Positions 25,023-34,671 of a DNA stretch of 64,000 nt are shown piece by piece. Position 1 is the first letter of the stretch. Each line of letters starts with the position of its first letter. Location of the stretch: positions 26,321 to 90,320 of the forward strand of contig NZ_LZSU01000039.1 of assembly GCF_001665575.1 (NCBI RefSeq), in the 5' to 3' direction. The notes under the pieces are model-generated. The model saw only the letters and a list, made by a program, of their open reading frames with translations. It searched no databases and had not been told where the DNA came from. The position numbers and the translations under genes were made by a program. This DNA comes from Mycobacterium sp. 852013-51886_SCH5428379 (GTDB lineage: Bacteria; Actinomycetota; Actinomycetes; Mycobacteriales; Mycobacteriaceae).

Positions 25023-26285
25023 GTGACGCACTCCCACGCCCATTCGCACTCGTTGAGCGGTCCGTCGCCGCTCGGTCCGGTCGCCGCGAAGATCGTGGTC
25101 GGACTGTTGGTCGTCATCGCGCTGGCGGTGTTGGTCGGTGCCGCGTTGCTGTGGCCGAGCCAGCAGAAGGCCGACATCCCGCTGCCGTTCCAGAACGCCG
25201 AGGGCGGTGCGGTCACCACCGAGGCCGGTCACGTCGTGTCGACGAGTCTGGCTCCGTGTGGCAGCCCGTCGGCGGGTGCGGTGCTGACCGTTGATCCGTC
25301 GCCGACGCAGGGCGGCACCGCGCAGTGCGTACAGACGCTGGTGGCCATCGACACCGGGCCGAACGCCGGCGCGAAGACGCTGCTCGAGTTCAGCGGCGGG
25401 CCAGGGCAACCCGAGCTGTTGGCCGGTGACGACATCCGCCTCAGCCGTCAGGTCGACGCCCTGGGCGCCACGAGTTACTCCTTCTACGACTACGCCAGGG
25501 GTTGGCCGCTGGCGCTGCTGGCCGGGGCGTTCGCCGTCGTGGTGGTGGCGGTCGCGCGGTGGCGGGGGCTGCGCGCCCTGGTCGGCATCGTCGTGGCCTT
25601 CGCCGTGTTGATGATCTTCCTGCTGCCGGCGCTGCGTGACGGCGCCCCGGCGATCCCCGTCGCCCTGGTCGGCTCGGCGGTGATCCTCTACGCGGTGCTG
25701 TTCCTCGCGCACGGGGTGAGCCTGCGCACCAGCGCAGCCCTACTCGGGACGCTCACCTCGCTGGGGCTGGCGGCCTTCCTGTCCTGGGGCGCAATCGAAC
25801 TCGTGCATCTGACCGGTCTGTCGGAGGATCAGAACAACGAGGTCGCCGCGTATCTGGGCAACGTGTCGATCACCGGTCTGCTGTTGGCCGGCTTCATCAT
25901 CGGCTCCCTCGGCGTGCTCAACGACGTGACGGTCGCGCAGGCGTCGACCGCGTTCGAACTCGCGGCCGTGGGCGACGGGACGTCGCGGCGCGACGTCTTC
26001 CTGCGCGCGATGCGGGTCGGCAGCGATCACATCGCCAGCACCGTGTACACCCTGGTGCTGGCGTATGCGGGCAGCGCGCTGCCGCTGATGTTGTTGTTCA
26101 GTGTCGCCAACCGGTCCCTGGCCGATGTGCTGACCAGCGAGAGCGTGGCCATCGAGATCGCCCGCTCGGCGGTCGGCGGGATCGCGCTCGCCCTGTCGGT
26201 GCCGCTGACCACCGCCATCGCCACGGTGCGCGCGAGCCCGGGGTCGCGTTTCGCCGGCCCCGGCCCGGGTACCCGGCCCGGGTGA
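25023..26285 (+). CDS. YibE/F-family multi-pass membrane protein
   Basis: Protein of 420 residues. A His/Ser-rich start (MTHSHAHSHS) precedes one membrane span (IVVGLLVVIALAVLVGAALLW). A roughly 100-residue extracytoplasmic region with conserved Cys follows, then about seven more hydrophobic spans with the family features FLLPALRDGAPAIPVAL and VTVAQASTAFELA. YibE/F proteins have no established biochemical role. The His-rich N-terminus could bind metal (speculation). The TGA overlaps the GTG of the next gene by 4 bases (GTGA), linking it to the coxSML-type genes. Confidence 0.85.
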   Translation: MTHSHAHSHSLSGPSPLGPVAAKIVVGLLVVIALAVLVGAALLWPSQQKADIPLPFQNAEGGAVTTEAGHVVSTSLAPCGSPSAGAVLTVDPSPTQGGTAQCVQTLVAIDTGPNAGAKTLLEFSGGPGQPELLAGDDIRLSRQVDALGATSYSFYDYARGWPLALLAGAFAVVVVAVARWRGLRALVGIVVAFAVLMIFLLPALRDGAPAIPVALVGSAVILYAVLFLAHGVSLRTSAALLGTLTSLGLAAFLSWGAIELVHLTGLSEDQNNEVAAYLGNVSITGLLLAGFIIGSLGVLNDVTVAQASTAFELAAVGDGTSRRDVFLRAMRVGSDHIASTVYTLVLAYAGSALPLMLLFSVANRSLADVLTSESVAIEIARSAVGGIALALSVPLTTAIATVRASPGSRFAGPGPGTRPG

Positions 26286-26803
26286 GCCAGCCCCTCCACG
26301 TTTCTTCGGTGACCCTCGAGGTCGACGGCCGACAGCACACGGTCACCGTCGACAACCGCGTCACCCTGCTCGATGCACTCCGCGAACATCTGGGAGTGAC
26401 CGCCCCGAAGAAGGGGTGCGACCACGGCCAGTGCGGCTCCTGCACCGTGCTGCGCGACGGCCGCCGCGTCACCACCTGCCTGACGTTCGCCGTTGCCGCC
26501 GACGGCGCGAGCATCACCACCGCCGCCGGTCTCGGCACCGCCGACGACCTCCACCCCGTCGCGCAGGCGTTCTACGACGAGGACGCCTTCCAGTGCGGCT
26601 ACTGCACCCCCGGTCAGATCTGCTCGGCCGTCGGGATGCTCGACGAGGTGAAGTCGGGTGCGCCGAGCTTCGTGAGCGAAGACCTCGACGCCACACCGGA
26701 ACTCACCGACGACGAGATCCGCGAGCGGATGAGCGGGAACCTCTGTCGCTGCGCGGCCTACCCCAACATCGTCGCCGCCATCGAACAGGCGGCGCAGCGG
26801 TGA
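26282..26803 (+). CDS. Molybdenum hydroxylase small subunit, [2Fe-2S] (CoxS type)
   Basis: Protein of 173 residues, slightly longer than typical CoxS. The N-terminal plant-type cluster motif is KKGCDHGQCGSCTVLRDGRR with a later CLT. The C-terminal helical domain has the second cluster motif CGYCTPGQICS and GNLCRCAAYPNIV. It carries electrons from the molybdenum cofactor to FAD in xanthine-dehydrogenase/CO-dehydrogenase-type complexes. The start overlaps YibE/F by 4 bases and the stop overlaps the FAD subunit by 4 bases. Confidence 0.93.
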   Translation: MSQPLHVSSVTLEVDGRQHTVTVDNRVTLLDALREHLGVTAPKKGCDHGQCGSCTVLRDGRRVTTCLTFAVAADGASITTAAGLGTADDLHPVAQAFYDEDAFQCGYCTPGQICSAVGMLDEVKSGAPSFVSEDLDATPELTDDEIRERMSGNLCRCAAYPNIVAAIEQAAQR

Positions 26804-27792
26804 AGACGTTCGACTACCACCTCGCCGAGAGCCCCGCCGACGCGGTGGCCACGCTGACCGCCCATCCCGACGCCGCGTACCTCGCCGGGGGCACCAACCT
26901 CGTCGACCACATGAAACTCGGTGTCGCTGCACCGGATCTGCTGGTCGACGTCAGCCGACTCGACCTCGACGAGATTGCCCCGCTCGACGGCGGCGTGCGC
27001 ATCGGGGCGACGGTCCGCAACAGCGATCTGGCCGCCGACCCGCTGATCCGGTCCCGCTATCCGGTGCTCGCGCGCGCCCTGCTGTCCGCGGCCTCGGGGC
27101 AGTTGCGGCACGCCGCAACGACCGCGGGCAATCTGCTGCAGCGCACCCGCTGCGTCTACTTCCAGGACGTCACCACGCCGTGCAACAAGCGCAACCCCGG
27201 CACGGGATGCTCGGCGATCGGCGGATACGTCCGCTACCACGCAATTCTCGGCGCCTCACCGCACTGCGTCGCAGCGCACCCGTCGGATATGGCGGTGGCC
27301 ATGGCGGCGCTGGACGCCGTGATCGTGGTCGAGGGCAGCGGCGGTGAACGCCGCATCCCGATCGACGACTTCTACCGACTGCCCGGCGACGAGCCCCATC
27401 GCGACACCGTGCTGGAACACGGTGAGCTGATCACCGCCGTCGAACTGCCACCACCACCGTCGGAAGCCGTCTCGGACTACCGCAAGATCCGCGACCGGGC
27501 GTCCTATGCGTTCGCCCTGGTGTCGGTCGCGGCGGAACTCAGCGTCGCCGAGAGCAACGAGATCCGTTCGGCGCGCCTCGCATTGGGTGGTATCGCGCAC
27601 AAGCCGTGGCGCGCCCGTGCGGCCGAGAAGGTACTGGTCGGCGCACCCGCGACCGACGACACGTTCGCAGCGGCCGCCCGTGCCGAACTGGCCGACGCAG
27701 AACCGTTGCCGGGCAACGAGTTCAAGGTCGAGCTCGCCCGCCGGGCCATCATCGCCGAACTGCGCACCCTGACCGAGCGGAGCCGGCGATGA
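26800..27792 (+). CDS. Molybdenum hydroxylase FAD subunit (CoxM type)
   Basis: Protein of 330 residues. The FAD-binding motif is YLAGGTNLVDHMKLGVAAPD and the second is SGQLRHAATTAGNLLQRTRC. CVAAHPSDMAVAMAALDA is the usual middle signature. It receives electrons from the [2Fe-2S] subunit. GTG 26800 overlaps the previous stop (GTGA) and the stop overlaps the next ATG (ATGA), a classic S-M-L order. The segment CYFQDVTTPCNKRNPGTGCS has three Cys and is typical of the xanthine-dehydrogenase-like subgroup that may hold an extra 4Fe-4S cluster (inference). Confidence 0.92.
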   Translation: MKTFDYHLAESPADAVATLTAHPDAAYLAGGTNLVDHMKLGVAAPDLLVDVSRLDLDEIAPLDGGVRIGATVRNSDLAADPLIRSRYPVLARALLSAASGQLRHAATTAGNLLQRTRCVYFQDVTTPCNKRNPGTGCSAIGGYVRYHAILGASPHCVAAHPSDMAVAMAALDAVIVVEGSGGERRIPIDDFYRLPGDEPHRDTVLEHGELITAVELPPPPSEAVSDYRKIRDRASYAFALVSVAAELSVAESNEIRSARLALGGIAHKPWRARAAEKVLVGAPATDDTFAAAARAELADAEPLPGNEFKVELARRAIIAELRTLTERSRR

Positions 27793-29892
27793 CGCTGCTC
27801 GACGCCCAGGCGATGGGCCGCCCGATGCCCCGCCGCGACGGCCCGCTCAAGGTGACCGGGACCGCCCACTACGCCTTCGAACGTCCCCGTCGACGACGCC
27901 GCCTATCTGCACGCCGTGCAGTCGACAATCGCCCGCGGGCAGGTCACCGCCATGGACGTGGCCGCGGCACGTGCCGTCGACGGGGTGCTCGATGTGCTCA
28001 CCGTGTTCGACGCCCCGAAGCTGGCCGACGCCGAGGACGGTGAACTGGCCATCCTGCAGGACGACCGGGTGCACTTCCGCGGTCAGATCATCGGCGGGGT
28101 GGTCGCCGAGACCGCCGAGATCGCCCGGCACGCAGCCGCTCTGGTGCAGGTGATGTACAGCGAGGAGCCGCACGACGTCGTGCTGACCGCCGAGCACCCC
28201 GGGCTGTACGCACCTGAGGAGGTCAACTCGGGCTATGACACCGACACCGACGAAGGTGACGTAGACACAGCGCTGGCGACTGCCGAGTTCACCGTCGACG
28301 AAAGCTATTCGACACCGATCGAGCACAACAACCCGATGGAACCGCACGCCTGCATCGCTGTGTGGTCGCAGGACGACGGCCGGACCGCGGTCACGATGTA
28401 CGACTCCACCCAGGGCGCCCACGCCGTGCGCAAAGCGCTCGCCCCGATCCTGGGCCTCGAGGTCGACCAGATGCGGGTGATCAACCCGCATGTCGGCGGT
28501 GGATTCGGTTCCAAGGGCGCGCCACACGCGCACAACGTGCTGGCGTTGCTGGCCGCCCAGCGGCTGCCGGGCCGGCCGGTGAAGATGGCCGTCACCCGCC
28601 AGCAGATGTTCTCCCTCGTCGGCTACCGCCCTCAGATCCTGCAGCGGCTGCGGCTGGGTGCCGATCGCGACGGCCGGCTCACCGCGCTGGTGCACGACGT
28701 GGTCGAGCAAACTTCCACCGTCAAGGAGTACGCGGAGCAGACGGCGGTGACCTCGCGGAAGATGTACGCGAGCCCCAATCGCCGGACTTCCCACCGCTTG
28801 GCCGCGCTCGATGTGCCGGTTCCGTTTTGGATGCGCGCCCCCGGCGAATGCCCCGGCACCTACGCCGCCGAAGTGGCGATGGACGAGTTGGCCGTGGCCT
28901 GCGGTATCGACCCGATCGAGCTGCGGGTGATCAATGATCCCGAGGTGGATCCCGAGACCGGGAAACCCTGGTCGGGCCGGCACCTGGTCGAGTGTCTGCG
29001 CCTGGGCGCCGATCGGTTCGGATGGGATCAGCGTAATCCTGCTGCCGCACAGACGATCTCGGGTGACTGGTACGTCGGTCTCGGGGTGGCGTCCGCGACG
29101 TACCCTGCGATGATGATGCCCGGTAACACCGCACGCGTCACCTACGTCGCCGAGGGCCGCTACCTGGTCGAGATCGGCGCCGCCGACATCGGCACCGGAA
29201 CCTGGACGACGTTGACACAGATCGCCGCGGACGCATTGGGGGTGGACACCGAGGCGGTCGAGTTGCGCATCGGCGACTCCGCGCTGCCGGACGCGTCGGT
29301 CGCGGGCGGTTCGTCTGGCATCAACTCCTGGGGGTCGGCGATCGTGGCGGCCGCCCGGCAGTTCCGCCGCGACCACGGCGATCCGCCGGCGGTGGGGGCG
29401 AGCACGTCGGCGGAGGCGCCGGAGAATCCCGAGTCCGAGAAGTACACGATGCAGTCGTTCGGCGCGCACTTCGTCGAAGCCCGGGTGCACCGGGACACCG
29501 GGGAGATCCGGGTGCCGCGGATGCTCGGCGTATTCGACGTCGGCCGGGCGATCAACGCCAGGACACTGCGCTCGCAGCTGATCGGCGGGATGACCATGGG
29601 GTTGTCGATGGCGTTGCACGAGGAGAGTTTTCGCGATCCGCGCTTCGGTCATGTCGTGACGCAGGATCTCGCGACCTACCACTTCAGCGCACACGCCGAC
29701 GTGGCCGACATCGACGCGATCTGGCTCGGCGAAGTCGACGAACACGCCAACGCCATGGGTTCGCGCGGCGCCGGAGAGATCGGCATCGTTGGATCGGCCG
29801 CGGCCGTCGTCAACGCCGTCTACCACGCCACCGGAGTGCGGGTGCGGGATCTGCCCCTCACCCTCGACAAGGTGCTCGCCGGGCTGCCCTGA
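27789..29892 (+). CDS. Molybdenum hydroxylase large subunit (CoxL/XdhB type), frameshifted
   Basis: The natural start is ATG 27789, overlapping the CoxM stop by 4 bases: MTLLDAQAMGRPMPRRDGPLKVTGTAHYAFE. At about 27885-27892 the frame must move by one base: the starting frame then reads Arg-rich nonsense and stops at 28043, while the +1 frame continues VPVDDAAYLHAVQSTIARG to the stop at 29892. Molybdopterin-binding features follow: GGGFGSKGAPH, RAPGECPGTYAAE and GAGEIGIVGSAAAVVNA. If the indel is real, the enzyme is inactive or starts internally near 27916; if it is an assembly error, the product is about 700 residues. Overlapping S-M-L gene order and intact downstream domains favour a recent or artefactual event. 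Confidence 0.85.
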
Positions 29893-30756
29893 TCAGCGTT
29901 CGAGCAGGCCGAGCAGGTAGGCGCCGTAGCCCGATTTCATCAGTGTCGCTGCGCGGGAGGCCAATTCGTCGTCGCCGATGAACCCGACGCGCCAAGCGAC
30001 CTCTTCGGGAACCGAGATCTTCAGGCCCTGCCTGCGTTCGATCGTGCGGACGTAGTCACCGGCGTCGAGCAGCGAGTCGAACGTGCCGGTGTCGAGCCAG
30101 GCGGTGCCGCGGGCGAGCACCTCGACGCTCAGCCGGCCCTGGTCGAGATAGGTGCGGTTGATATCGGTGATCTCGTACTCGCCGCGCGCGGATTTCTTCA
30201 GGCCGCGGGCGATCTCGACGACATCGTTGTCGTAGAAGTACAGGCCCGGCACGGCGTAGTGCGACTTGGGGGTGAGCGGCTTCTCCTCGAGCGACAGCGC
30301 TCTACCGTCGGCGTCGAACTCGACCACCCCGTAGTCGGCGGGGTTGGCCACCCAGTACGCGAAGATCGCGCCGCCATCGACGTCGTGGAAGCGGCGCAGA
30401 CTGCTGCCCAGACCCGGCCCGTAGAAGATGTTGTCCCCCAACGCCAATGCGACCGGTCCGGTGCCGATGTGCTCGGCGCCGATGACGAACGCCTGCGCCA
30501 GCCCCTCCGGTGCGCGCTGGACGGCGTAGGTGATCGAGATGCCGAACGCCGATCCGTCGCCGAGCACCCTCTCGAACCGGGGAGCGTCCTCGGGGGTGGT
30601 GATCACCTGGATGTCGCGGATGCCGGCGAGCATCAGGGTGGACAGCGGATAGTAGATCAGCGGCTTGTCGTACACGGGCACAAGCTGTTTGCACACCCCG
30701 AGCGTGACGGGATACAGGCGCGTTCCCGAACCGCCGGCCAGGATGATGCCGCGCAT
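29893..30756 (-). CDS. rmlA: Glucose-1-phosphate thymidylyltransferase
   Basis: Protein of 287 residues, of standard length, first enzyme of dTDP-L-rhamnose synthesis for the arabinogalactan linker. The N-terminus GIILAGGSGTRLYPVTLGVC is the nucleotide-binding signature, with KQLVPVYDKPLIYYPLSTLM and ALGDNIFYGPGLG following. The C-terminal GTAWLDTGTFDSLLDAGDYVR is also diagnostic. Its ATG overlaps the stop of the SnoaL-like gene by one base, the same order as Rv0333-rmlA in M. tuberculosis. Its stop abuts the convergent CoxL stop with no space (TGATCA). Confidence 0.96.
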   Translation of the reverse strand: MRGIILAGGSGTRLYPVTLGVCKQLVPVYDKPLIYYPLSTLMLAGIRDIQVITTPEDAPRFERVLGDGSAFGISITYAVQRAPEGLAQAFVIGAEHIGTGPVALALGDNIFYGPGLGSSLRRFHDVDGGAIFAYWVANPADYGVVEFDADGRALSLEEKPLTPKSHYAVPGLYFYDNDVVEIARGLKKSARGEYEITDINRTYLDQGRLSVEVLARGTAWLDTGTFDSLLDAGDYVRTIERRQGLKISVPEEVAWRVGFIGDDELASRAATLMKSGYGAYLLGLLER

Positions 30757-31124
30757 CAGGTCGTCGCGTCGTCTTCGGTCAGCTCGGTGGCGGCCAGCGC
30801 CGAGGCCAGATCGTCGTGCCGGAACACCGAGGTCACTTTGTCGTGCACCACCCGGAACGCCGACGCGGCGACACCGGTTTCGCCGGTGACCGTCGTGATC
30901 TGCTCCTCGACGACCACGGTCCCGCCGTTGATGTACAGCCGGCCCGGCTCAGCCGTCACATCCAATGCCTGCGCCCACTCCCGCAGCGCGGCGTGTCCCT
31001 GGGCCGCACCGGCCGCGTCACCGATCTCGATGTCGTCGCTGGACAGCTCGATCAGCGTGTCGATGTCGCGGGCGTTGAGCGCGTCATGCCAGGCGAGGAC
31101 GGTGGCCTTCTCCGAAGTGGTCAT
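30756..31124 (-). CDS. SnoaL/NTF2-like protein (Rv0333 type)
   Basis: Protein of 122 residues with the alpha+beta cone fold pattern: KATVLAWHDALNARDIDTLIELSSDDIEIGD, then LREWAQALDV and VVHDKVTSVFRHDDLASAL. Members are ligand-binding or isomerase-like; no catalytic residue can be assigned. Size and position directly upstream of rmlA match M. tuberculosis Rv0333. The ATG follows TAGATT by 6 bases, suggesting a leaderless promoter for this gene and rmlA. Confidence 0.85.
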   Translation of the reverse strand: MTTSEKATVLAWHDALNARDIDTLIELSSDDIEIGDAAGAAQGHAALREWAQALDVTAEPGRLYINGGTVVVEEQITTVTGETGVAASAFRVVHDKVTSVFRHDDLASALAATELTEDDATT

Positions 31125-31130
31125 CCCGCG

Positions 31131-31136
31131 AATCTA
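31131..31136 (-). promoter_or_regulatory. Putative -10 (TAGATT) for SnoaL-rmlA
   Basis: Minus-strand TANNNT hexamer exactly 6 bases before the ATG at 31124, with no Shine-Dalgarno sequence. Confidence 0.35.
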
Positions 31137-31146
31137 CCCACGCCGG

Positions 31147-31908
31147 TCAGAACCGCGTCCGCTCCAGCCACCGGTTCCAGACGTCGGTGTCGCCGAAGAT
31201 CTCCAAACCGCTTTCCTCGGCGCTGCGTCGGCCACTGACCGCCAGCAGCAGCGCCGTGGCCGGCCCGCGCACCGCCACGCTGGCCTTGCCGTGGTCGTGC
31301 GACCACGAGATGCCGTCCTCGTCGTGGCGGACGGTCCATTCGCCGCTCGGCCCCAGGGCGTCGTCGGTGGCGTGCAGGTGGATGGTGTCGTCCCGCTCCA
31401 GCGGCGGATGCCCGCGCTGCCGTACGGCGCGGGCCTGCACGCTGACCCGTTCGATGGTCTCGCTGACCGCGTCGGCGGCCAGTTCGGGGTCGAGGGTGTA
31501 GTCGGCGCCCACGGTGATGGCCGCGTCGGCGCGGTGCACAGTCGCCTCGTGCAGACGGCGGCGCACCCACCAGCCCGCGGGGCGGGGGCCGAGGAACGTC
31601 CACACCCGCGCGTCGGAGCCCACCCGGTCGAGGGCGTCGACGATCAACCTCGCGCTCTGCCGGAGCCATTCGGCGGCGGCCTCCGGATCGTCGGGCGGCC
31701 GGCCGTCCCGGACGTCGCGCGGGTCGAGTTCGTGGCCGCGCCGTTCGGCGATGATCTGCGCTGCCCAGCGGTGGCCGCGCCCGACATGACGGAACAGCTG
31801 GCGCAACGTCCAGTCCGGGCAGGTGGGAACGGGCGCCTGGGGATCGCCCGCGGCGATCAGATCGCCGAAGCTGTCGGTCTGCTCGAGCAGCGCTGCCCGG
31901 AAGTCCAC
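31147..31908 (-). CDS. Maleylpyruvate-isomerase-like, mycothiol-dependent-type protein (Rv0332 type)
   Basis: Protein of 253 residues. The N-terminal DinB-like domain shows FGDLIAAGDPQAPVPTCPDWTLRQLFRHVGRGHRW, with the metal-binding His of the mycothiol-dependent maleylpyruvate isomerase N-terminal family. The C-terminal half has WTVRHDEDGISW and RGPATALLLAVSGR, the companion domain. It is a distant relative of the protein at 5877. Size and neighbourhood match Rv0332. GTG 31908 sits 6 bases after TAAATT, and the start overlaps the end region of the P450 gene. Substrate unknown. Confidence 0.85.
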   Translation of the reverse strand: MDFRAALLEQTDSFGDLIAAGDPQAPVPTCPDWTLRQLFRHVGRGHRWAAQIIAERRGHELDPRDVRDGRPPDDPEAAAEWLRQSARLIVDALDRVGSDARVWTFLGPRPAGWWVRRRLHEATVHRADAAITVGADYTLDPELAADAVSETIERVSVQARAVRQRGHPPLERDDTIHLHATDDALGPSGEWTVRHDEDGISWSHDHGKASVAVRGPATALLLAVSGRRSAEESGLEIFGDTDVWNRWLERTRF

Positions 31909-31909
31909 C

Positions 31910-33253
31910 TCATGAATTTAGCGCGGCGCGCGCCGCTCGGAGCCTGATCGGCAGAGTCGCCCAGCCGCGCAGCACCCGGGTCTCCCGGCGGGTGCCCGCG
32001 CCGTCCAGCTCGGCGTGCGGGAAGCGGTCGAAGAACGCGCGCAGCCCCACCTCCCCCTCGGCGCGGGCCAAGGCCGCGCCCAGACAGAAATGCCTGCCGG
32101 CGGAGAAGGACAGATGCCGGCCCGCGTTCTCCCGCGTGACGTCGAAGCGATGCGGATCGTCGAACACCGCGGGATCGCGGTTGGCCCCGGCGAGATGGAT
32201 GATGACCAGTTCGCCGCGGCGCACCGGCACCCCGCCGATCTCGACGTCGGTCTTGGCCACCCGCGCGCTCATCTGCACCGGCGAGTCGAGCCGCAGAATC
32301 TCTTCGACGGCGCCTGCCCACAGTTCGGGACGCTCCTGCAGGACGGCGAGCTGGTCGGGGTGGTCGAGCAGCATCTTGATGCCGTTGCCCAGCAGGTTCA
32401 CCGTGGTCTCGAATCCGGCGGCGAGCACCAGGCCCGCCGTCGCCTGCAGTTCCCGTTCGCTGATCCCGTCCTCACCGTCGGAGGCGGCGATGAGCTGGCT
32501 GAGCAGGTCGTCACCGGGCTGGCGGCGCAGCGCCCGCAGGTGGCCGACCAGCCAGTCGTTGAACCCCACGATGCCGTCGTTGACCCGCAGGTACTGCGAC
32601 CAGGACAGGCCGATGTCCAGGCTGGGCGCCCCGAGTTCACCGAAGCGCAGGATCTCCGGCCGGTCGGAGTCGGGGACACCGAGCACGTCGCAGATCACCG
32701 AGACCGGCAGCTGCGAGCAATAGCGCTCCACGATGTCGACGGCGCCGATGTTGTCGGCGTCGCGCTCCAGGTCGTCGAGCAGGGTTTGCGCGGTGGCCTC
32801 CACGCCGTCGCGCAGCCGCTTCACCGCGCGGCTGGTGAACACCGAGGACACCAGCTTGCGGCAGCGGGTGTGGTCGGGTGGCTCGATGGTCAGCAGCGAC
32901 GGCGGTTCGATCGGGTGCAGCAGACCGGTGTCGGTGCGGTCGATGATCCAGCGCAGCGCGGGCGGCAACTGGCCGCCCAGCGAGGACACCCGGAAGTCGT
33001 CGGAGCGCAGCAGTTCCCCGGCGATGTCGTGGTCGAACGTCATCGACGCGGCGCGGCCCCGCACGATCCGTCCGTGCACCCGCTGCTCGTCGGCGAACGT
33101 GGCGGGGTCCGCGCGCACCGCGGGGTCGCCGATCAGACGGGCCTGGGCGTCGCCGCGGCGCATTCCCATCCGGGACAGTCCGCGGACCACGCCGTGCAGG
33201 GCCACCCAGCGAATGCGCTGCCGCATCGTCGGCCTGGAAGAAGTTCGTGCCAT
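31910..33253 (-). CDS. Cytochrome P450
   Basis: Protein of 447 residues, typical for a soluble bacterial class I P450. The I-helix oxygen-binding motif is AGFETTVNLLGNG, the K-helix is EEILRLDSPVQ, and the haem-binding loop is FSAGRHFCLGAALAR, with the Cys as the fifth iron ligand. It needs a ferredoxin and reductase, none of which is adjacent. The ATG overlaps the udgA stop by one base (TGATG), so it is translationally linked to udgA; GTG 33256 would add one residue. The CYP family number cannot be assigned by eye. The substrate is unknown. Confidence 0.94.
   Translation of the reverse strand: MARTSSRPTMRQRIRWVALHGVVRGLSRMGMRRGDAQARLIGDPAVRADPATFADEQRVHGRIVRGRAASMTFDHDIAGELLRSDDFRVSSLGGQLPPALRWIIDRTDTGLLHPIEPPSLLTIEPPDHTRCRKLVSSVFTSRAVKRLRDGVEATAQTLLDDLERDADNIGAVDIVERYCSQLPVSVICDVLGVPDSDRPEILRFGELGAPSLDIGLSWSQYLRVNDGIVGFNDWLVGHLRALRRQPGDDLLSQLIAASDGEDGISERELQATAGLVLAAGFETTVNLLGNGIKMLLDHPDQLAVLQERPELWAGAVEEILRLDSPVQMSARVAKTDVEIGGVPVRRGELVIIHLAGANRDPAVFDDPHRFDVTRENAGRHLSFSAGRHFCLGAALARAEGEVGLRAFFDRFPHAELDGAGTRRETRVLRGWATLPIRLRAARAALNS
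31915..31920 (-). promoter_or_regulatory. Putative -10 (TAAATT) for the 31908 gene
   Basis: Minus-strand TANNNT hexamer 6 bases before the GTG at 31908, located inside the last codons of the P450 gene. Confidence 0.35.
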
Positions 33254-34593
33254 CACCCGAGCTTAGGCGCGGACGGCGATCTGCCCAGCGCGTACACCCG
33301 CCAGCCGGCCGCCGACCAGCGCTCGCGGTCGAGGCAGTTACGTCCGTCCACAACGACTTTCGCGCGCACCGTACCGCGCAGCGCCGTGGGGTCCAGCTCC
33401 ACGAACTCGCGCCACTCGGTGAGCACCAGCACCGCGTCGGCCCGATCACAGGCGTCGTCGATCGACGTCGCGTAATTCAGCGTGGGGAACACCCGCCGCG
33501 AGCTGTCCATCGCCTTGGGGTCGTAGACGTTGACCGTGGCGCCGTTGAGTTGCAACATCCCGGCCACGTTGAGCGCGGGTGAATCGCGGACGTCGTCGGA
33601 TTCGGGTTTGAACGCCGCGCCGAGGACGGCGATGGTGGCGCCGAGCAGCGATCCGCCGCACGCGGTGGCCGCCAGTTCGACCATCCGGGTGCGCCGGCGC
33701 ATGTTGATGCTGTCCACCTCGCGCAGGAAGGTCAGCGCGTGGTTGGCGCCCAGCTCCCCCGCGCGGGCCATGAACGCGCGGATGTCCTTGGGCAGGCAGC
33801 CGCCGCCGAATCCCAGTCCCGCGTTCAGGAACCGGCGTCCGATGCGGGGGTCGTGGCCGAGCGCGTCGGCCAGCACCGTGACGTCGGCGTCGGCGGCCTC
33901 GCACACCTCCGAGATCGCGTTGATGAACGAGATCTTCGTGGCCAGGAAGGCGTTCGCCGCCACCTTGACCAGTTCGGCGGTCTGCAGATCCGTGACCAGG
34001 AACGGCACGCCGGAGGCCAGGATGGGTGCATAGAGTTCGCGCAGCACCGCCTCGGCGCGCGTCGAATCAGGTTGCACGCCAAGCACGATACGGTCGGGCG
34101 CCAGCGTGTCCTGGACAGCGAAGCCCTCGCGGAGGAACTCCGGGTTCCACGCCACCTCGACGTCGATGCCCTGCGGGGCGAGTTCTCTGGCGCGCGCACC
34201 GATCGCGGCTGCAGTGCCCACCGGCACCGTGGATTTGCCGACGATCACGGCGTCACGACGCAACCGCGGGACGAGGTCGTCGATCACGGCGTACACCTGG
34301 GAGACGTCGGCGCCGTGTTCGCCTCTCTTCTGCGGCGTCCCGACCCCGATGAAGTGCACGTCGGCGAATCCGGCAGCCGCGCCGTAGTCGCTGGTGAACT
34401 GCAACCGCTGCGCGGCGATGTTGCGGCTCAGGACGTCCCGTAGCCCCGGCTCGTAGAAGGGGATCTCGCCGGCGGCGAGTTTGGCGACCTTCCCGGGGTC
34501 GATGTCGACGCCGATGACCTCATGACCGAGCTCGGCCATTCCAGCGGCGTGGGTCGCGCCGAGATACCCGGTGCCGAACACAGCGCATCGCAT
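33253..34593 (-). CDS. udgA: UDP-glucose/GDP-mannose dehydrogenase family protein
   Basis: Protein of 446 residues. The N-terminal NAD-binding fold starts MRCAVFGTGYLGATHAAGMA. The central segment GFGGGCLPKDIRAF holds the catalytic Cys of the UDP-glucose 6-dehydrogenase family. The C-terminal domain has GAAFKPESDDVRDSPALN. The expected reaction is oxidation of UDP-glucose to UDP-glucuronate with two NAD. Size and surroundings match M. tuberculosis UdgA (Rv0322). The P450 gene is coupled downstream. Confidence 0.93.
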   Translation of the reverse strand: MRCAVFGTGYLGATHAAGMAELGHEVIGVDIDPGKVAKLAAGEIPFYEPGLRDVLSRNIAAQRLQFTSDYGAAAGFADVHFIGVGTPQKRGEHGADVSQVYAVIDDLVPRLRRDAVIVGKSTVPVGTAAAIGARARELAPQGIDVEVAWNPEFLREGFAVQDTLAPDRIVLGVQPDSTRAEAVLRELYAPILASGVPFLVTDLQTAELVKVAANAFLATKISFINAISEVCEAADADVTVLADALGHDPRIGRRFLNAGLGFGGGCLPKDIRAFMARAGELGANHALTFLREVDSINMRRRTRMVELAATACGGSLLGATIAVLGAAFKPESDDVRDSPALNVAGMLQLNGATVNVYDPKAMDSSRRVFPTLNYATSIDDACDRADAVLVLTEWREFVELDPTALRGTVRAKVVVDGRNCLDRERWSAAGWRVYALGRSPSAPKLG

Positions 34594-34671
34594 ACCGACT
34601 TGATATGCGGACGCGGTGAGCGGACCGCTACGTGACGCCGAGCGGCATGCGAACGCCGGATGTCCGGTCGG

